From the NCBI GenBank assembly GCA_014529385.2, contig CM043949.1, positions 112,859,977-112,923,976 of the forward strand: a stretch of 64,000 nt of DNA, read 5' to 3'. The stretch comes from Adiantum capillus-veneris (lineage: Eukaryota; Streptophyta; Polypodiopsida; Polypodiales; Pteridaceae). Below are positions 33,943 to 44,729 of this stretch, piece after piece. Both the position numbers and the translations under genes were made by a program. The notes beneath the pieces are model-generated. The model saw nothing but the letters and a program-made list of their open reading frames with translations, was not told the DNA's origin and did no database searches. Each line of letters starts with the position of its first letter. Within the stretch, counting starts at the first letter, position 1.

Positions 33943-34009
<67 letters not shown>

Positions 34010-34241
34010 GCGGTGTACACATATATTCACCCTTCACAATGTTATATTTTCCCTTGAGTATGTTTTCACTCATAACACCCATTCAGGGGTAGCACTAGTC
34101 GCTAGGTGCCTCTGGATGCAGTTCGGCTCATGGCCTAAACTCCATGCTTGGTCAAGCGCTGAGAACTCCCTCCCCTATGCAAACGCTTCCGCTACTTTGA
34201 TGTATATTGAAATTTGTATAAAGGTGTAAATTGTATATTTT
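32030..34241 (+). repeat. Family E LTR relic (plus orientation)
   Basis: Matches the reverse complement of about 58,030-60,395 over its whole length, for example GCGGTGTACACATATATTCACCC, CTAGGTGCCTCTGGATGCAG and CTACCACCTACTGGTACTTGGGATCC (listed in part). It is cut at the 5' side in a TC tract and lacks about 40 bp of the 3' end. The frames inside (32,525-32,797, 33,180-33,380, 33,514-33,813) are LTR noise, not genes. Confidence 0.85.
33947..34006. repeat. (TC)30 inside the family E LTR
   Basis: Sixty bases of TC. The other family E copy has only GGGAGAGAGAGA at the same place (58,276-58,289). Confidence 0.95.
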
Positions 34242-34254
34242 GTGGCCTGTGCAA

Positions 34255-35127
34255 TCAGAGTGCCTCCTCTCCCACCATTAAGGTGTGTTCCTTCTCTTCT
34301 TGCATGTGTACCTGTTCCTCTAGTTGTTGTGGATATTCTGCACCTTCAGGAATTTCCATGGGTTCATTTTGTACGTTGATGCCTAGGGCACTAGGCCATG
34401 GCTTCGTCTCTTGTGACCTTGCTTCCTCTACTTCTTGCCGGAGCTTCAATAGCTGTTGCTGGGCTAGCTCATCTCTTCTCGTAGCCTCTTCTGCTTGATT
34501 GACCAGTAGCTCATACATTATCTCTAGTTGCTTTTTTTAGCTTGATATTCTCATTCTAGAGCTCTTGCTATTGTTTTCTTAATCTTTCTTATGATGCCAA
34601 AGAACCTTCTGGCCATGTGCACTCTTTGTCGCTGTTCTAACTTTAGTTCTTTTGGAGTGCTATGATTTTTTCTTTCAAGGCCTACACAGTCTGGTTATTA
34701 GTTGCAACACTTTCTCTTGCAGCCCTTGGGGTTGCTATGAGTCTCTGTATAGTCAAATCTTGGAGCTCTAATTTAGCTTTTAGCTCCACTAATTCATCTT
34801 TGTCCTCTTCCAACTCGTCTTCCATCTTGTATTTCTTGTTGTGCAAACTTTTTATCTCGCTTGAGACCTCTGCCATCTACAGTGTAAGGGTGTCTCTTTC
34901 ACTTTCAACATCCCTTAGTATTTTAGTGAGAGCCTCAAGCTCTTGCTCCACCACCTCAGATCTTTGACTTATTCCTGGAGAGTTCTTGAGATGTGGTCAT
35001 ATTCTTCTTGCATATTCCCTTCCCTTGTTTGGAGCATAATGTTTTCCTCTGCTAGTGTGAGAAACCGTGATCTGATTTTTTCCAATACCTGATGAGCATC
35101 TCTCACATCTTCTTCATTATTAGCCAT
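34255..35127 (-). pseudogene. Broken coiled-coil protein frame of unknown origin
   Basis: From ATG at 35,127 the minus strand reads MANNEEDVRDAHQVLEK and continues with charged heptad-like sequence (LTLAEENIMLQTREGNMQ) to a stop near 34,970. Further pieces in shifted frames follow: MAEVSSEIKSLHNKKYKM and EDKDELVELKAKLELQ (34,682-34,876), then YELLVNQAEEATRRDE and QQQLLKLRQEVEEA (34,255-34,518). All are Glu/Lys/Leu-rich coiled coil. It could be a Gag N-terminal region of an LTR element or a host gene fragment; I do not recognise the family. Confidence 0.5.
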
Positions 35128-35472
35128 TATGTTTCTTGGCAATGGTCTGGGGAGTGGACTTGATAGTGGAGTCCGTTTAAATCTTTCCGTCTTTCACTTT
35201 ACTTCCTTTTATTTTTGTACCCAGGTATTGGTTTACATCCTAAGGATTTGTTCTAATTGGTAATTTTGGACTTTTGACAACTATTAATATAACCTTTCAT
35301 TTCCTTTCTATCTCTCTTCCCCCCCTCCCCCCTTTACCTTTTGGACCATGATTGATATCAATACTGAAACCACGTTGCGGACCCTACCTTTGTATTCAAT
35401 TGTCGCCAACCTCGCACGTCGATGACCTCTTGCCATCCACACACACTCACTCGTCACTTCCAATGATTTATG

Positions 35473-35537
<65 letters not shown>

Positions 35538-36940
35538 TGTGAGTGTTCTATATGGTCTTTCATAGCTTGGAGTTGATGTTTGAATCATTGTCAAAATCAT
35601 GCAACAATACAACAAATTTTTGCTAAGGCTTCGGCGTTATTAGGTTCTATTAGTGGAGACTCATGGTTATTTTTTTCATGTTTAAATTTTTTGTAAAGCA
35701 ATGGATATAGTGTTGATACTTAAAATTCTTTTATGGTTTTTGGTGTCAAGTGTGAGGTGCTCACGTATCATGACACTCAGATTTAGGCACATTTGGTGTC
35801 AAGTCTTCTCTCTTTTTCTCTCTCTCTCTCTCTCTCTCTAACTCTCTCTCTCCCTCCCTCACTCTATCGTTTCTTATGCAATCTATATCATTCATTTCAT
35901 AGAGCTAGACTAACAAAATCTGCACCACTTTTGTGAGCTACATCACTCTTCACAATTTAGGGCTTACCGTGTCTAGTGAAAGAAGGACGCATTTTGGTTG
36001 ACGATCGCAACTTCCCTCACAAACTGACAAGTCAAATGGTCAAGGAAACATGTATACGAGCCAAATTTTTCTTTAGTTATTCTTTGAAATATTACCCACA
36101 CATTATCTACGGGCATATGTCACCTCTATCACCTCTATATAATGAGATATTTAAAAGTTTACATTATAACTTTAACTTCTGTGACATGCTAGGTACATGT
36201 CCTTGGGATGTACTTTCAATAACCTTACATATTTTGTGCATGGTCAAGGTGCATCATGCCTAAGTATTTTAACAAGGATGACCATATGAGAACTCTAACT
36301 AGATACACTTGGAAGTGACAGCTATCCAATTTACAAGAATGAAGATCCAACTATGTAAGAAACTATATACTGTAAATGAGAAAATTACTCTATCATCACT
36401 ATTTGCATATTACGCCATTAATTATGTAATGTAAGATTGTACCCATTAGCAATGTAATGGAATTAGATTTTCAAATTGCTTGTTCTATTTTATCTTTAAT
36501 GTTCCATCATAGGTATAATGGTAGTAAAATTTTTGTTACATATTACTTGATATAGTTTTCTTTATTTGCTTCTGTATGATATCCATGCTACTGTTTCTAA
36601 TACTTCTTTGTAGAGTTGGAGCAAAAGCACCATGATTTGTTTTTTGTCTCGAACTATTATTTGGCCATTATACTGCTTTCACACAATAGTAATCTCTATT
36701 GGAGTACGCCCTTGCAAAAGAAATCTCATTCCAAACTTTTAAAATGTTAATGCATTTAGTGTGTGCTTCCATTAATTTTAGAATATATGATTAAAGAAGT
36801 CATTTTTACTGCTTTGTCTTTGAGAATTACTATTGCAGATCATGCTACGTGCAATGGTTTCACGTTAGAGAACCTCAAGGTATACATTTTTACACAAACC
36901 CTTAGTCACATTACCCAGCACAATGGTTGAGACATTGTAC
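35128..36940. other. Non-coding sequence with microsatellites
   Basis: Contains (CA)n at 35,476-35,534 and a TC-rich tract at 35,812-35,860. AT-rich elsewhere. No supported gene. Confidence 0.5.
35476..35534. repeat. (CA)n microsatellite
   Basis: Fifty-nine bases of alternating A and C. Confidence 0.95.
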
Positions 36941-36947
36941 ATTGTTA

Positions 36948-37200
36948 TGGCAAGGATCTTATCGCAGTTAGACTGAGGGAATGGCAAAATTTCTACACAT
37001 GTTAGAGCTCCTACGCTTGAAGAGGGAAGGACTCTCCGCTCCACAGTTATGGAAGCTTATGGTTATTGACACATGTCTTAGAGTGCCTACGCCTTGTGAG
37101 ACAGGACTCTCTGCTTTGCAATACTGTTATGGAAAATTTATGGATGTCGATACATATGTACTAGAGTGTCTACGCCTGGTCAGGTAGGACTCTCCGTGCT
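36948..37200. repeat. Diverged tandem repeat, three units of ~80 bp
   Basis: Units share TTATGG, an ACACATGT-like word, (T)AGAG(C/T)(T/G)CCTACGC and GGACTCTC(C/T)G. Approximate units: 36,948-37,040, 37,044-37,120 and 37,124-37,200. Confidence 0.6.
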
Positions 37201-37554
37201 TACATTATATGTGGAATTGGCCCACCACATTTGGTATGGATTGATATGAAAGGATATGATGGATTGGTCGCGCAAGGTGGAAGGGTGACACTTGGTGATC
37301 TGTTTGGGACAACATTTTTGACCAATGTTGCACTCCGCACCCATGCACATTTACTTCGTTTTATGTACTCCCATCACACCATACACATGTTACACATTTT
37401 TTCACTTTTACATTGCTTCCTACTAATCATTGCTACTCTTTTGGTTATTTTAGTTACTGTGTTATGCAGGCATGTCCCCACCATCTTGTACCTCGCACTT
37501 GACTCCACCACTTATGTACCTTGCAACTGAGGACAATTGCTTTTCCCCCGGAGT

Positions 37555-38015
37555 ATGTTATAGGTAAGGGATATGTACATTTATTACTCAAGTGCTCATT
37601 AGGAGCTATGGTCATTTATGCCGGCCGGCCAATGTGTATTCATTTTGAGCATTGAAGAATCTATAAATAAAATACGTGCAAGAGGGAAATGCTCACTCTT
37701 GCACGGGGGGAGATTGCACCCAGTGCTTGCGTCTTCTTCTCTCCTCTTCTTTCTTCTCTCTGGCTGTGCCAGTGTGGCACTCCGCTCTAGGAGGCACATC
37801 TGCACATGCTCTCTTGCTCTATCTCGCTCTATGTCTCTCTCTGTTCGTGTATCACTTAATTATGTGCTTATGGGATTGCCAGGTATGTTGATTAGTATGT
37901 TGTATGGCTTGCAGTACATTATTGTTGGTATTTGTAGAGCCTTCCACGCTTTCGACTGTAGCACTAAAAGTGTTTTGTGGGCACAAGACATTGGTGTTGC
38001 AATTCTGACACGCTT
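37555..38015 (+). repeat. Possible LTR
   Basis: Starts TGTTATAGG after CCCCCGGAGTA, has CTATAAATAAAAT near 37,670 as a possible TATA box, then a pyrimidine-rich stretch, and could end ...CGCTTACA near 38,015. No primer site or partner LTR seen. Confidence 0.3.
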
Positions 38016-38109
38016 ACAACCCTAGCAATAGTTTTGACGGTGTTTGTGGGAAACATTTTGAGCAGCAAACATTCTAGCTTCTATAGAGCCCACTTTCACG
38101 GACGAGACC

Positions 38110-38775
38110 ATGGCCACTAGTACCTCATCTCTAGAGGCAAGCTCACCTTTGCCAAGATTGTGGAAACATCCCCAAAAATCAACAACATCACCCGCCTTCA
38201 AAGTGAACTCGAGAGACTTAGCAAGGAGAACGATGAGTTGAAACAAAGACTTGCTACTATCGAGGCCCGTCTCACCATAGTGAAGAAATGCAAGAATGAA
38301 GAGATAGAATAGATGGAAGCCATGTTCACTAAAGCCAAGGTGGAGGTGGAGGTGGAGACCACCCTCACGAAGGAGGTCAAGCCTCAAGTGGAGGAAGTCA
38401 TCTTCCACAAGGTTGAAGATTGTGTGGCATCCATGCTATGAAAACGACAATGACAAGAAGATATCACCCTCAATAATAACATTGGTGGGCCCCCAAGCGA
38501 TTGGAAAGGGGAGGGTGATCTCAAATTCAATGAATCCTTTGCTCAAACTCAAATAACAATCCACATGGTACAATGGGATCAAGCAACAATCACCCCTCTT
38601 ACCCACAAACATCACACCAACCATGTAATTCTTGCTTTCAAGACCAAGGCGGCAGACCCAATTAAACTCCTTGATCAATTGAGGCTTCTCAAAGACAATA
38701 AACTTTGGTTTGTAGAAGATCTTACACCTGTCCAACTCAAAATAGAAGAAGGTAGAACTCCAAAAGATACATAAA
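38110..38775 (+). pseudogene. Decayed LINE ORF1-like coding region
   Basis: One plus frame with stops reads TFAKIVETSPKINNITRL, then a coiled coil (SELERLSKENDELKQRL, ATIEARLTIVKK), a Lys/Glu/Val-rich part (KVEVEVETTLTKEV) and, after a frame change, TNHVILAFKTKAADPIKLL and LWFVEDLTPVQLKIEEG. The last motif (aromatic, then EDLTP) is typical of the C-terminal domain of LINE ORF1 proteins, which bind element RNA. It is not closely similar to the ORF1 at 39,599, so it belongs to another LINE family. Directly followed by other LINE 3'-end pieces. Confidence 0.5.
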
Positions 38776-38904
38776 GCGTGTGCATCAAGAAAATGTGAAG
38801 TTTATCGAGGAGATAAAGCTATTATCCAAGAGTTTTGAACTCTCAAATCGCCTCCCCCTCACCTGTCTCTCCTTAGCTTTTGTTCGTCTTTTCACCCTTC
38901 GATG

Positions 38905-39024
38905 GATCCTCGTTCCTTAATTGAGATGTATCTAATAACTACTCCAACTAGAAGGACCCCTCTATAATGTTTTGTTTTTGGTCCCGTAGGTCATATATGA
39001 CCTCCATGGACAATAATTCAATCT

Positions 39025-39027
<3 letters not shown>
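38905..39027 (+). repeat. LINE 3'-end fragment F1, ending in (TC)n
   Basis: GGTCCCGTAGGTCATATATG and GACCTCCATGGACAATAAT match the 3' UTR of the LINE at 43,930-43,970. The upstream part (CCTCGTTCCTTAA, AGAAGGACCCCTC) is repeated at 48,548-48,610. A 49-base TC tract follows at once (39,028-39,076). Confidence 0.7.

Positions 39028-39076
<49 letters not shown>
39028..39076. repeat. (TC)n microsatellite
   Basis: Forty-nine bases of TC after LINE fragment F1. Confidence 0.95.
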
Positions 39077-39079
<3 letters not shown>

Positions 39080-39154
39080 CTTTAGCCTGTCTATCTCAAA
39101 TTTTACGATTGGTGTCTAGCACCCTTCTTATTCAAAGATGACGATGCTCTATAA

Positions 39155-39186
<32 letters not shown>
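39077..39186. repeat. Repeat piece plus (TG)15
   Basis: 39,077-39,156 (CTTTAGCCTGTCTATCTCAA, CACCCTTCTTA) is similar to 45,135-45,220. TG tract from 39,157 to 39,186. Confidence 0.65.
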
Positions 39187-39187
<1 letters not shown>

Positions 39188-39448
39188 ATTGAGACACAAC
39201 GTACGAGTCTCATCAACTATGCAGTTTATGACCCCAAAAAATTCCCTAAGTATGAGTATCACACCCTACTTGACTGCTCAACTTTTGATCACATTAGAGA
39301 GCTTGTTTCTCCACATTTTCAACCATGAGCTCTCCTTACACATATCCTTTTACAACCATGATGTGGAATCTCAATCACAATGCTTATTTCCACAATTCTT
39401 GGGAATCAAGGCTCAATTATCAGCAGCATACATCCTTTCTTTCTCCTC

Positions 39449-39453
<5 letters not shown>
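39187..39453 (+). repeat. LINE 3'-end fragment F2, between microsatellites
   Basis: GCATTGAGACAC to ATCCTTTCTTTCTCC corresponds to the last ~250 bp of ORF2 and early 3' UTR of the LINE (43,665-43,900), with CTCAACTTTTGATCACATTAG and CAACCATGAGCTCTCC. A TG tract precedes it and a TC tract follows at 39,454. The copy at 48,698-48,963 begins at the same point. Confidence 0.8.

Positions 39454-39506
<53 letters not shown>
39454..39506. repeat. (TC)n on the 5' side of the LINE
   Basis: Fifty-three bases of TC directly before the LINE 5' end. Confidence 0.95.
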
Positions 39507-39511
<5 letters not shown>

Positions 39512-39598
39512 CTGTGTAATGAAAGGCTTTGCTGTAACAGCATCTCAGAACTGAAAAAACTGTCAAAACTTTGCGTTTTTGTTGCCGACTTGAAGGCA

Positions 39599-40531
39599 AT
39601 GTCAGACAAAACTCGCAAGGGTGGAAAAGCCACACTCGCCATGGAGAATGATGCAAAATCTCCAAGGAATTTGGATGCTAATCCAACCACATCGTCTACA
39701 ACAACGGAAGCAATGATCATGGCTTACTTGATCTCGTTACAAGAAACCGTGAACAAGCAAGGTGAAGAGTTGCGCGCACTTGCAATGGAGAATGGTACTT
39801 TAAGAGTTCTCGTTGTGGAGAATGAGCACCTCAAGAAGGTTCTTGAAATGCAAACAACACGCTTGATGCATCTTGAGAATGAAGTTCAAGAATGTAAACG
39901 CTCTCTTGTGGACATGAATGTAGTGAAAGAGCGCTTGAGCAAAGTTGAGAGTGATCATGTATTGAAAGAGGAAACGATAGATACAATACGACATGATGTA
40001 TGTGAGATGAGAAATGCATCCAAATCATGGGCTGATATATGTAAGGATAATGTGGTTTCTACATCTCCTATCACGCAAGCCGTTGTCCAAGCAAAGAATG
40101 TAGAGAATGTGGACACTCAAGAATTGCAAGAACGACAAAAACGCTCAAAGAACATCGTCATTCGTGGAATCAAGGAGGAAAGCATGGAAACACCCCAATC
40201 TCTTGCGGTTGCTATTGAAGAGTTTTTTGCTACACACTTTGGCATGTCAGGAATCATGGCTTATGGTGCACATCGAGTTGGAAAACAAGGAGTCCCTCGC
40301 TCGGGAGAAAGACCTATTGTATGTACCATGGCTGATGAGGTAAAGAGAAAGATCATCCTTGACAATGGTTGGATCTACCTCAAAGGAACGGGTTGTAATG
40401 TATATGAGGATCGCACTCTTATGCAACAAAATGTACGTCGCAAAGCATACGAGGAAAGAAGCAAGAAGGTTAAGGTATCATCTCAAGAAGAAAAGTCACT
40501 TGAGGAGGATGCAAGTCCACCCAACAAATAG
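39599..40531 (+). CDS. LINE ORF1 protein (coiled coil, nucleic-acid binding)
   Basis: 310 codons from ATGTCAGACAAAACTCGC to TAG. The frame is open upstream into the TC tract, but that part reads as Ser-Leu repeats and is not protein. Residues about 35-130 form a long coiled coil (ETVNKQGEELRALAMENGTL, VLEMQTTRLMHLENEVQE). Then a linker, a RNA-recognition-like part (RSKNIVIRGIKEESME, EFFATHFG, AHRVGKQG) and the C-terminal domain (RKIILDNGWIYLKGTG, VYEDRTLMQQNVRRKAYEE). This is the general plan of LINE ORF1 proteins that trimerise and coat element RNA. It ends 6 nt before ORF2, in the same frame. Confidence 0.85.
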   Translation: MSDKTRKGGKATLAMENDAKSPRNLDANPTTSSTTTEAMIMAYLISLQETVNKQGEELRALAMENGTLRVLVVENEHLKKVLEMQTTRLMHLENEVQECKRSLVDMNVVKERLSKVESDHVLKEETIDTIRHDVCEMRNASKSWADICKDNVVSTSPITQAVVQAKNVENVDTQELQERQKRSKNIVIRGIKEESMETPQSLAVAIEEFFATHFGMSGIMAYGAHRVGKQGVPRSGERPIVCTMADEVKRKIILDNGWIYLKGTGCNVYEDRTLMQQNVRRKAYEERSKKVKVSSQEEKSLEEDASPPNK

Positions 40532-40537
40532 GGACAC

Positions 40538-43500
40538 ATGATCTATGAGACCAACTCACGCTTGCGAATAAGCTTTTGGAATTGTAACGGGTATCCATGG
40601 AATGCGGGAATTGGCATTGATGAGCTTACCAATGACTCCGATGTGATACTTCTTGTCGAAACATGGGAGCATGATGCGCAACGAATTCTTGGATTTGACA
40701 AATACGATGTACATTCTTTGATGTGGGCCAAAAATGCAAAGCAACGAAGAGGCCAAGGAGGCATAGCATGTATGACCAAAAAGGGTTTGAAAGATGTTTC
40801 CATTGTCAAAGAAGATAAGAATAAACGCTACTTATGGCTGAAAATCAGCCCACCAAATGGTCAAGTCATGTTTGTGGCCGGCTGCTACATTCCTCACTAT
40901 GACTCCAACTTTTATGCTCGCTTGAATATGGATAGAGATCAGCCCTTTGTTGAACTAGAGGAAGACATTGCTCATTACAAGGATCAAGGTGAAGTCATTG
41001 TTTTTGGAGACATGAATGCTCGCACAAATATGTTACAACACGACACACAACAAGTCGACATGCCGCATGTATCAAGAAGAGTGGATGACTCATACATGTA
41101 TAATCGAAGTTCTAATGATGCAAAAGAAGTGGATCACTATGGAAAGTCACTTCTACATATGTGCAATAGTACCGGAATGCTCATTGCAAATGGTGTATCT
41201 CTATGGCAAGGCACCAATGACTTTACATGTAGAAAGCACAATGGTGCTAGCGTGATTGACTATATGTTGTTCTCAGAAGCCACTCTAGAATGCATACAAA
41301 GCTTTACACTTGGTGAATGGAATCCGGAATCGGATCATAGGATGTTATGTATTGACCTCAAGTGTGGTAAACGGCCCGAGCATGTAGCCTCCAATCATGA
41401 TGTGAATCATTTGTACCTACGTCTAGACTTCAAACGAGCACTTATATATGCTGATATGGTGGACCAAATGTTAAGCATGATAGAGCATCAAGGGAGCCCA
41501 ACATTAGAATGCAAGTGAAAAGTTTTCAAAGAAGTAATTTTCTCTTGTGCGAAGGAATGCTTTTCGGTGAAACACATGTCTTGCAAAAGGTCTAAGAAGG
41601 GTAGCACCAAGAAGAAATGGTTTGACATGGAATGTAGTCAAGCCCGAAAACACTTGCTAAGATTGGATGCAATCAAAGACAAGGAAGTTTACTTGGAATG
41701 TTCACACACATACAAAGCACTTGTTCAAAAGAAGAGGAGAAGGTGGGAAGTCGAAAAACAACTTCTTTTAGCACAAGAGAAAGCACATGCATGTGGCAAG
41801 TTTTGGCAAAATCTAAAAGGCAAGCGCGTTGAGAGCTTTGGTGACTTGACTCTTGAGGATATGTATATGCATTGTAAGAACCTCTATGAGCAACCCAATG
41901 TTGATAAGATGGAGGGTTGTAGCTCCCTTCCATTTATGTCTCCCTTCTTTACCATTGAAGATGTATGCCGCGCGCTTGAGAAACTTGCTACTCGCAAGGC
42001 AGGTGACCTTCAAGGTGTCAAGGCTGAAATGATTAAATGGACAAGCAAGAAAACACGATATTGGATATGCGATATGTTTAACCTTGCACTTCAGTATGGC
42101 ATGCCTCATGATTGGAGTGCAAATTGGATCAAACCTTTGCACAAAGGAGGAGATGTAAACAATGTGAACAACTATCGCACTATAATGGTTGGTTCTCTGA
42201 TGGCAAAGTTATTTGGATGTATCATGGAGATGAAGATAAGTGAATGGGCTGAAAAGAATGGCAAACGTGCGCTTGGCCAAGCAGGTTTTCGAAAGCATCA
42301 TAGCACTATTGATCACCTTGTCACTCTTCGAGTTCTTATGGAAGCGTCTCGATTGAAAGGAAAAAAGTTGTATTGTTGCTTTGTGGATTTCAAGAAAGCT
42401 TTTGACATGGTACCGCGAGGAAATCTTTGGAGACGTATGCAAAGCCTTCAAGTGCCGAGAGAATTTATGCATGCAGTCTTTCGCATCTACCAAAAAGTGA
42501 TATGTCGATTACGTATGGGAGATGGAATTTCAGAATTTTTTGCAAGCACTATTGGTGTCAAACAAGGATGCCCACTTTCCCCAACCCTCTTTGGGCTACT
42601 CATTGATGAATTGGAATACATGGTTCTTGATTTTATGCAGCAAGAAGGCATAGAAGAGGTTAAGATTGGAAATGCGGTGATCATGCTTTTGCTTTATGCC
42701 GATGATGTAGTGCTCTTGGCACATACCTTAGAAGATGCACAAAAGCTTATGAGTGTCTTGGAACGCTTTTGCCTACATAGCGGGCTGATCGTGAATGGAT
42801 CCAAAACCAAGGTTATGCTTGTAAAGACCCTCAATGACGAAAATCCATGCATTGTATACAACAATGAGAAAATTGAAGTGGTAGATCACTTCAAGTACCT
42901 TGGCCTTGAGGTTCCATCCAATCATAAATGGAAGGATTGTGCAATGCGTCGCTTGGAAGCCGGAAAGAGGGCTTATTATGCATTTGAGAACATGTGCAAT
43001 GCAGGAGAGATCAAGTGTTGGGCTCTCAAAAAGTACCTCTTTGACACATTGGTGACACCGGTGCTTCTTTATGGAGTGGAGGTGTGGGGTGGAAGCATCG
43101 GGAAGTCTACTTGGAAAGAGTTTGAGAATGTCCAAAAACGTTTTCTCACCAACTTTCTCCAAGTCAAGACACAAACACCCTACATGCTCGCTCTTCTTGA
43201 GTCCGGATCGCTTCCCATTGAGGTCTTGGGCATGGAAAGGGTTGTGGAGTACATGCGTAAGACACAATGTAGCCCTTTGCATCGACTTCCTAGAATCGCA
43301 TATGAAGCAAGTCAAAAGGTTCAAAAGACATGCAAGAGCAAAATACTAAGTTCGGGGTGGATGCTTGATATCAAGAAATGGTTTGGAAGATGGGATGCAT
43401 GTCACTTGGTCAAGGATGCGTCGATCGACTCCCAAGTTAATGAGGCCTTCTTACAACGCCAATGTATCATGGCTTGGGAGAAATCCGGAGGTTCTCGCTT

Positions 43501-43918
43501 CAGCCATTACACCACACACGTTGCCCCAAACTACAAATCTCTCTTCTTCTCGGAACGAGGTAACCGAACCCATTCCTACATCCTTGAGCCCATCCCGTTG
43601 AGTGCGATCCGCACCATTGCCTCCATTCGTCTTAGCTCCCATTCTCTACGCTGCGAGACAGGACGTTGGGGCACTGGCGAGGAGTGTCATCGACTTTGCA
43701 CCTTATGCCCTCGTCAAGTGCGAGAGAGTGAGTACCACACACTACTTGAGTGCTCAGCTTTTGACCACATTAGGTCCTCTTTTCCCCATATATTCAGCCA
43801 TGAGCTCTCCCTACATACCTTCCTCTCCCAACCACGATGTGGACTCTCTATTGCGACGCTCATTTCAGCCATTTTTGAGCATCGAGAGTCACTTATGAAC
43901 TCCACTCACACCACGTGA
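40538..43918 (+). CDS. LINE ORF2: AP-like endonuclease and reverse transcriptase, one internal stop
   Basis: 1,126 codons from ATG at 40,538 with a single in-frame TGA at 41,516-41,518. Endonuclease (to 41,518): SFWNCNG, LLVETWEHDA, VFGDMNARTN and SDHRMLCIDL give the Asn, Glu, Asp and His residues of APE-type nucleases. Reverse transcriptase (41,567 onward): ALEKLATRKAGD, WIKPLHKGGD, GQAGFRKHHSTIDHL, FVDFKKAFDMVPR, GVKQGCPLSPTLFGLLIDE, and catalytic YADDVVLLA (about 42,695). The C-terminus has a zinc-finger-like CHRLCTLC...H...C (43,687-43,755) as in many LINEs. No RNase H domain. Endonuclease nicks the target and reverse transcriptase primes on it. The stop separates the two enzymes, so this copy is probably inactive unless read through. 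Confidence 0.92.
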
Positions 43919-43978
43919 CATGTTCATTTGGTCCCATAGGTCATATTTGACCTCCCAGGACGATAATAGAACTATCTA

Positions 43979-43982
<4 letters not shown>

Positions 43983-44022
<40 letters not shown>
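43983..44022. repeat. (TC)20 on the 3' side of the LINE
   Basis: Directly continues the LINE 3' end. Confidence 0.95.
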
Positions 44023-44024
<2 letters not shown>

Positions 44025-44027
44025 GTC

Positions 44028-44080
44028 GTTCAAGACTTGCCGCATAGATTTGTATTGTCCCTTTGGATTCTACCTACAAT
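44028..44080. repeat. Short dispersed repeat unit between TC tracts
   Basis: TTCAAGACTTGCCGCATAGA and the following ATTGTCCCTTTGGATTC recur at 48,995-49,038 and 49,053-49,098, each bounded by TC tracts. Confidence 0.75.
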
Positions 44081-44102
44081 GTTAGAATCTCTATTCTTCT
44101 TC

Positions 44103-44108
<6 letters not shown>

Positions 44109-44169
<61 letters not shown>

Positions 44170-44170
44170 A
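44109..44170. repeat. (TC)n(CA)n compound microsatellite
   Basis: TC to 44,145, then CA to 44,170. Confidence 0.95.
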
Positions 44171-44323
44171 TTCTTCTCCTAACCATGATGTGAACTCTCT
44201 ATTGTGACACTCATTTCCACAATTCTTGAGCATTGAGTCAATTATCAGCTCCACACACCCCACATGATTGATATGTTTCTTTTAGTCTCATAGGTCATAT
44301 TTAACCTTCTAGGACATCATGAA

Positions 44324-44324
<1 letters not shown>
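44171..44324 (+). repeat. LINE 3'-end fragment F3
   Basis: CCTAACCATGATGTGAACTC, TTGAGCATTGAGTCAATTATC and GTCTCATAGGTCATATTTAA match the LINE from about 43,825 to 43,965. Microsatellites on both sides: (TC)n(CA)n before, (TG)n after. Confidence 0.8.

Positions 44325-44379
<55 letters not shown>
44325..44379. repeat. (TG)27 microsatellite
   Basis: Fifty-five bases of TG after LINE fragment F3. Confidence 0.95.
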
Positions 44380-44380
<1 letters not shown>

Positions 44381-44644
44381 CTATTAAGTTAATACGGACG
44401 TTGAATATTGAAATCTGTGTGTGTGTGTGTTTTGGAAAGGCTTACCTTAGCTTAGCCTAGAACCGGTTGAACACCATGAGAAGGAGGAAGTCCTGCATCT
44501 TTCTCTTGTGAGGAGGGAATTATTGCATCACACATCATCACATAGTTTATAGCGGAAACCTCCATGGGGTAAGTTGGCATGGTGTGAAGAGATAAGGGAC
44601 CTTAGGATCTTTGATGTCTCTTAGGACCGAGGTGGTATGCATCC

Positions 44645-44646
<2 letters not shown>
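44380..44646. other. Unrecognised sequence
   Basis: Non-coding; short (GT)n at about 44,416-44,431. Nothing else seen. Confidence 0.4.

Positions 44647-44727
<81 letters not shown>
44647..44727. repeat. (TC)40 microsatellite
   Basis: Eighty-one bases of TC, the longest TC tract in the window. Confidence 0.95.

Positions 44728-44729
<2 letters not shown>

Larger units (their letters stand above)
39507..43982 (+). mobile_element. Near-complete two-ORF LINE flanked on both sides by (TC)n
   Basis: 5' UTR about 92 nt (39,507-39,598), ORF1 39,599-40,531, ORF2 40,538-43,918, 3' UTR 43,919-43,982. No poly(A) tail: the 3' end runs GATAATAGAACTATCTATC into (TC)20. The 5' end starts directly at a TC tract. 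A TC target would hide any duplication. Only one stop codon interrupts the coding sequence, so the copy is young compared with most elements here. Confidence 0.85.
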
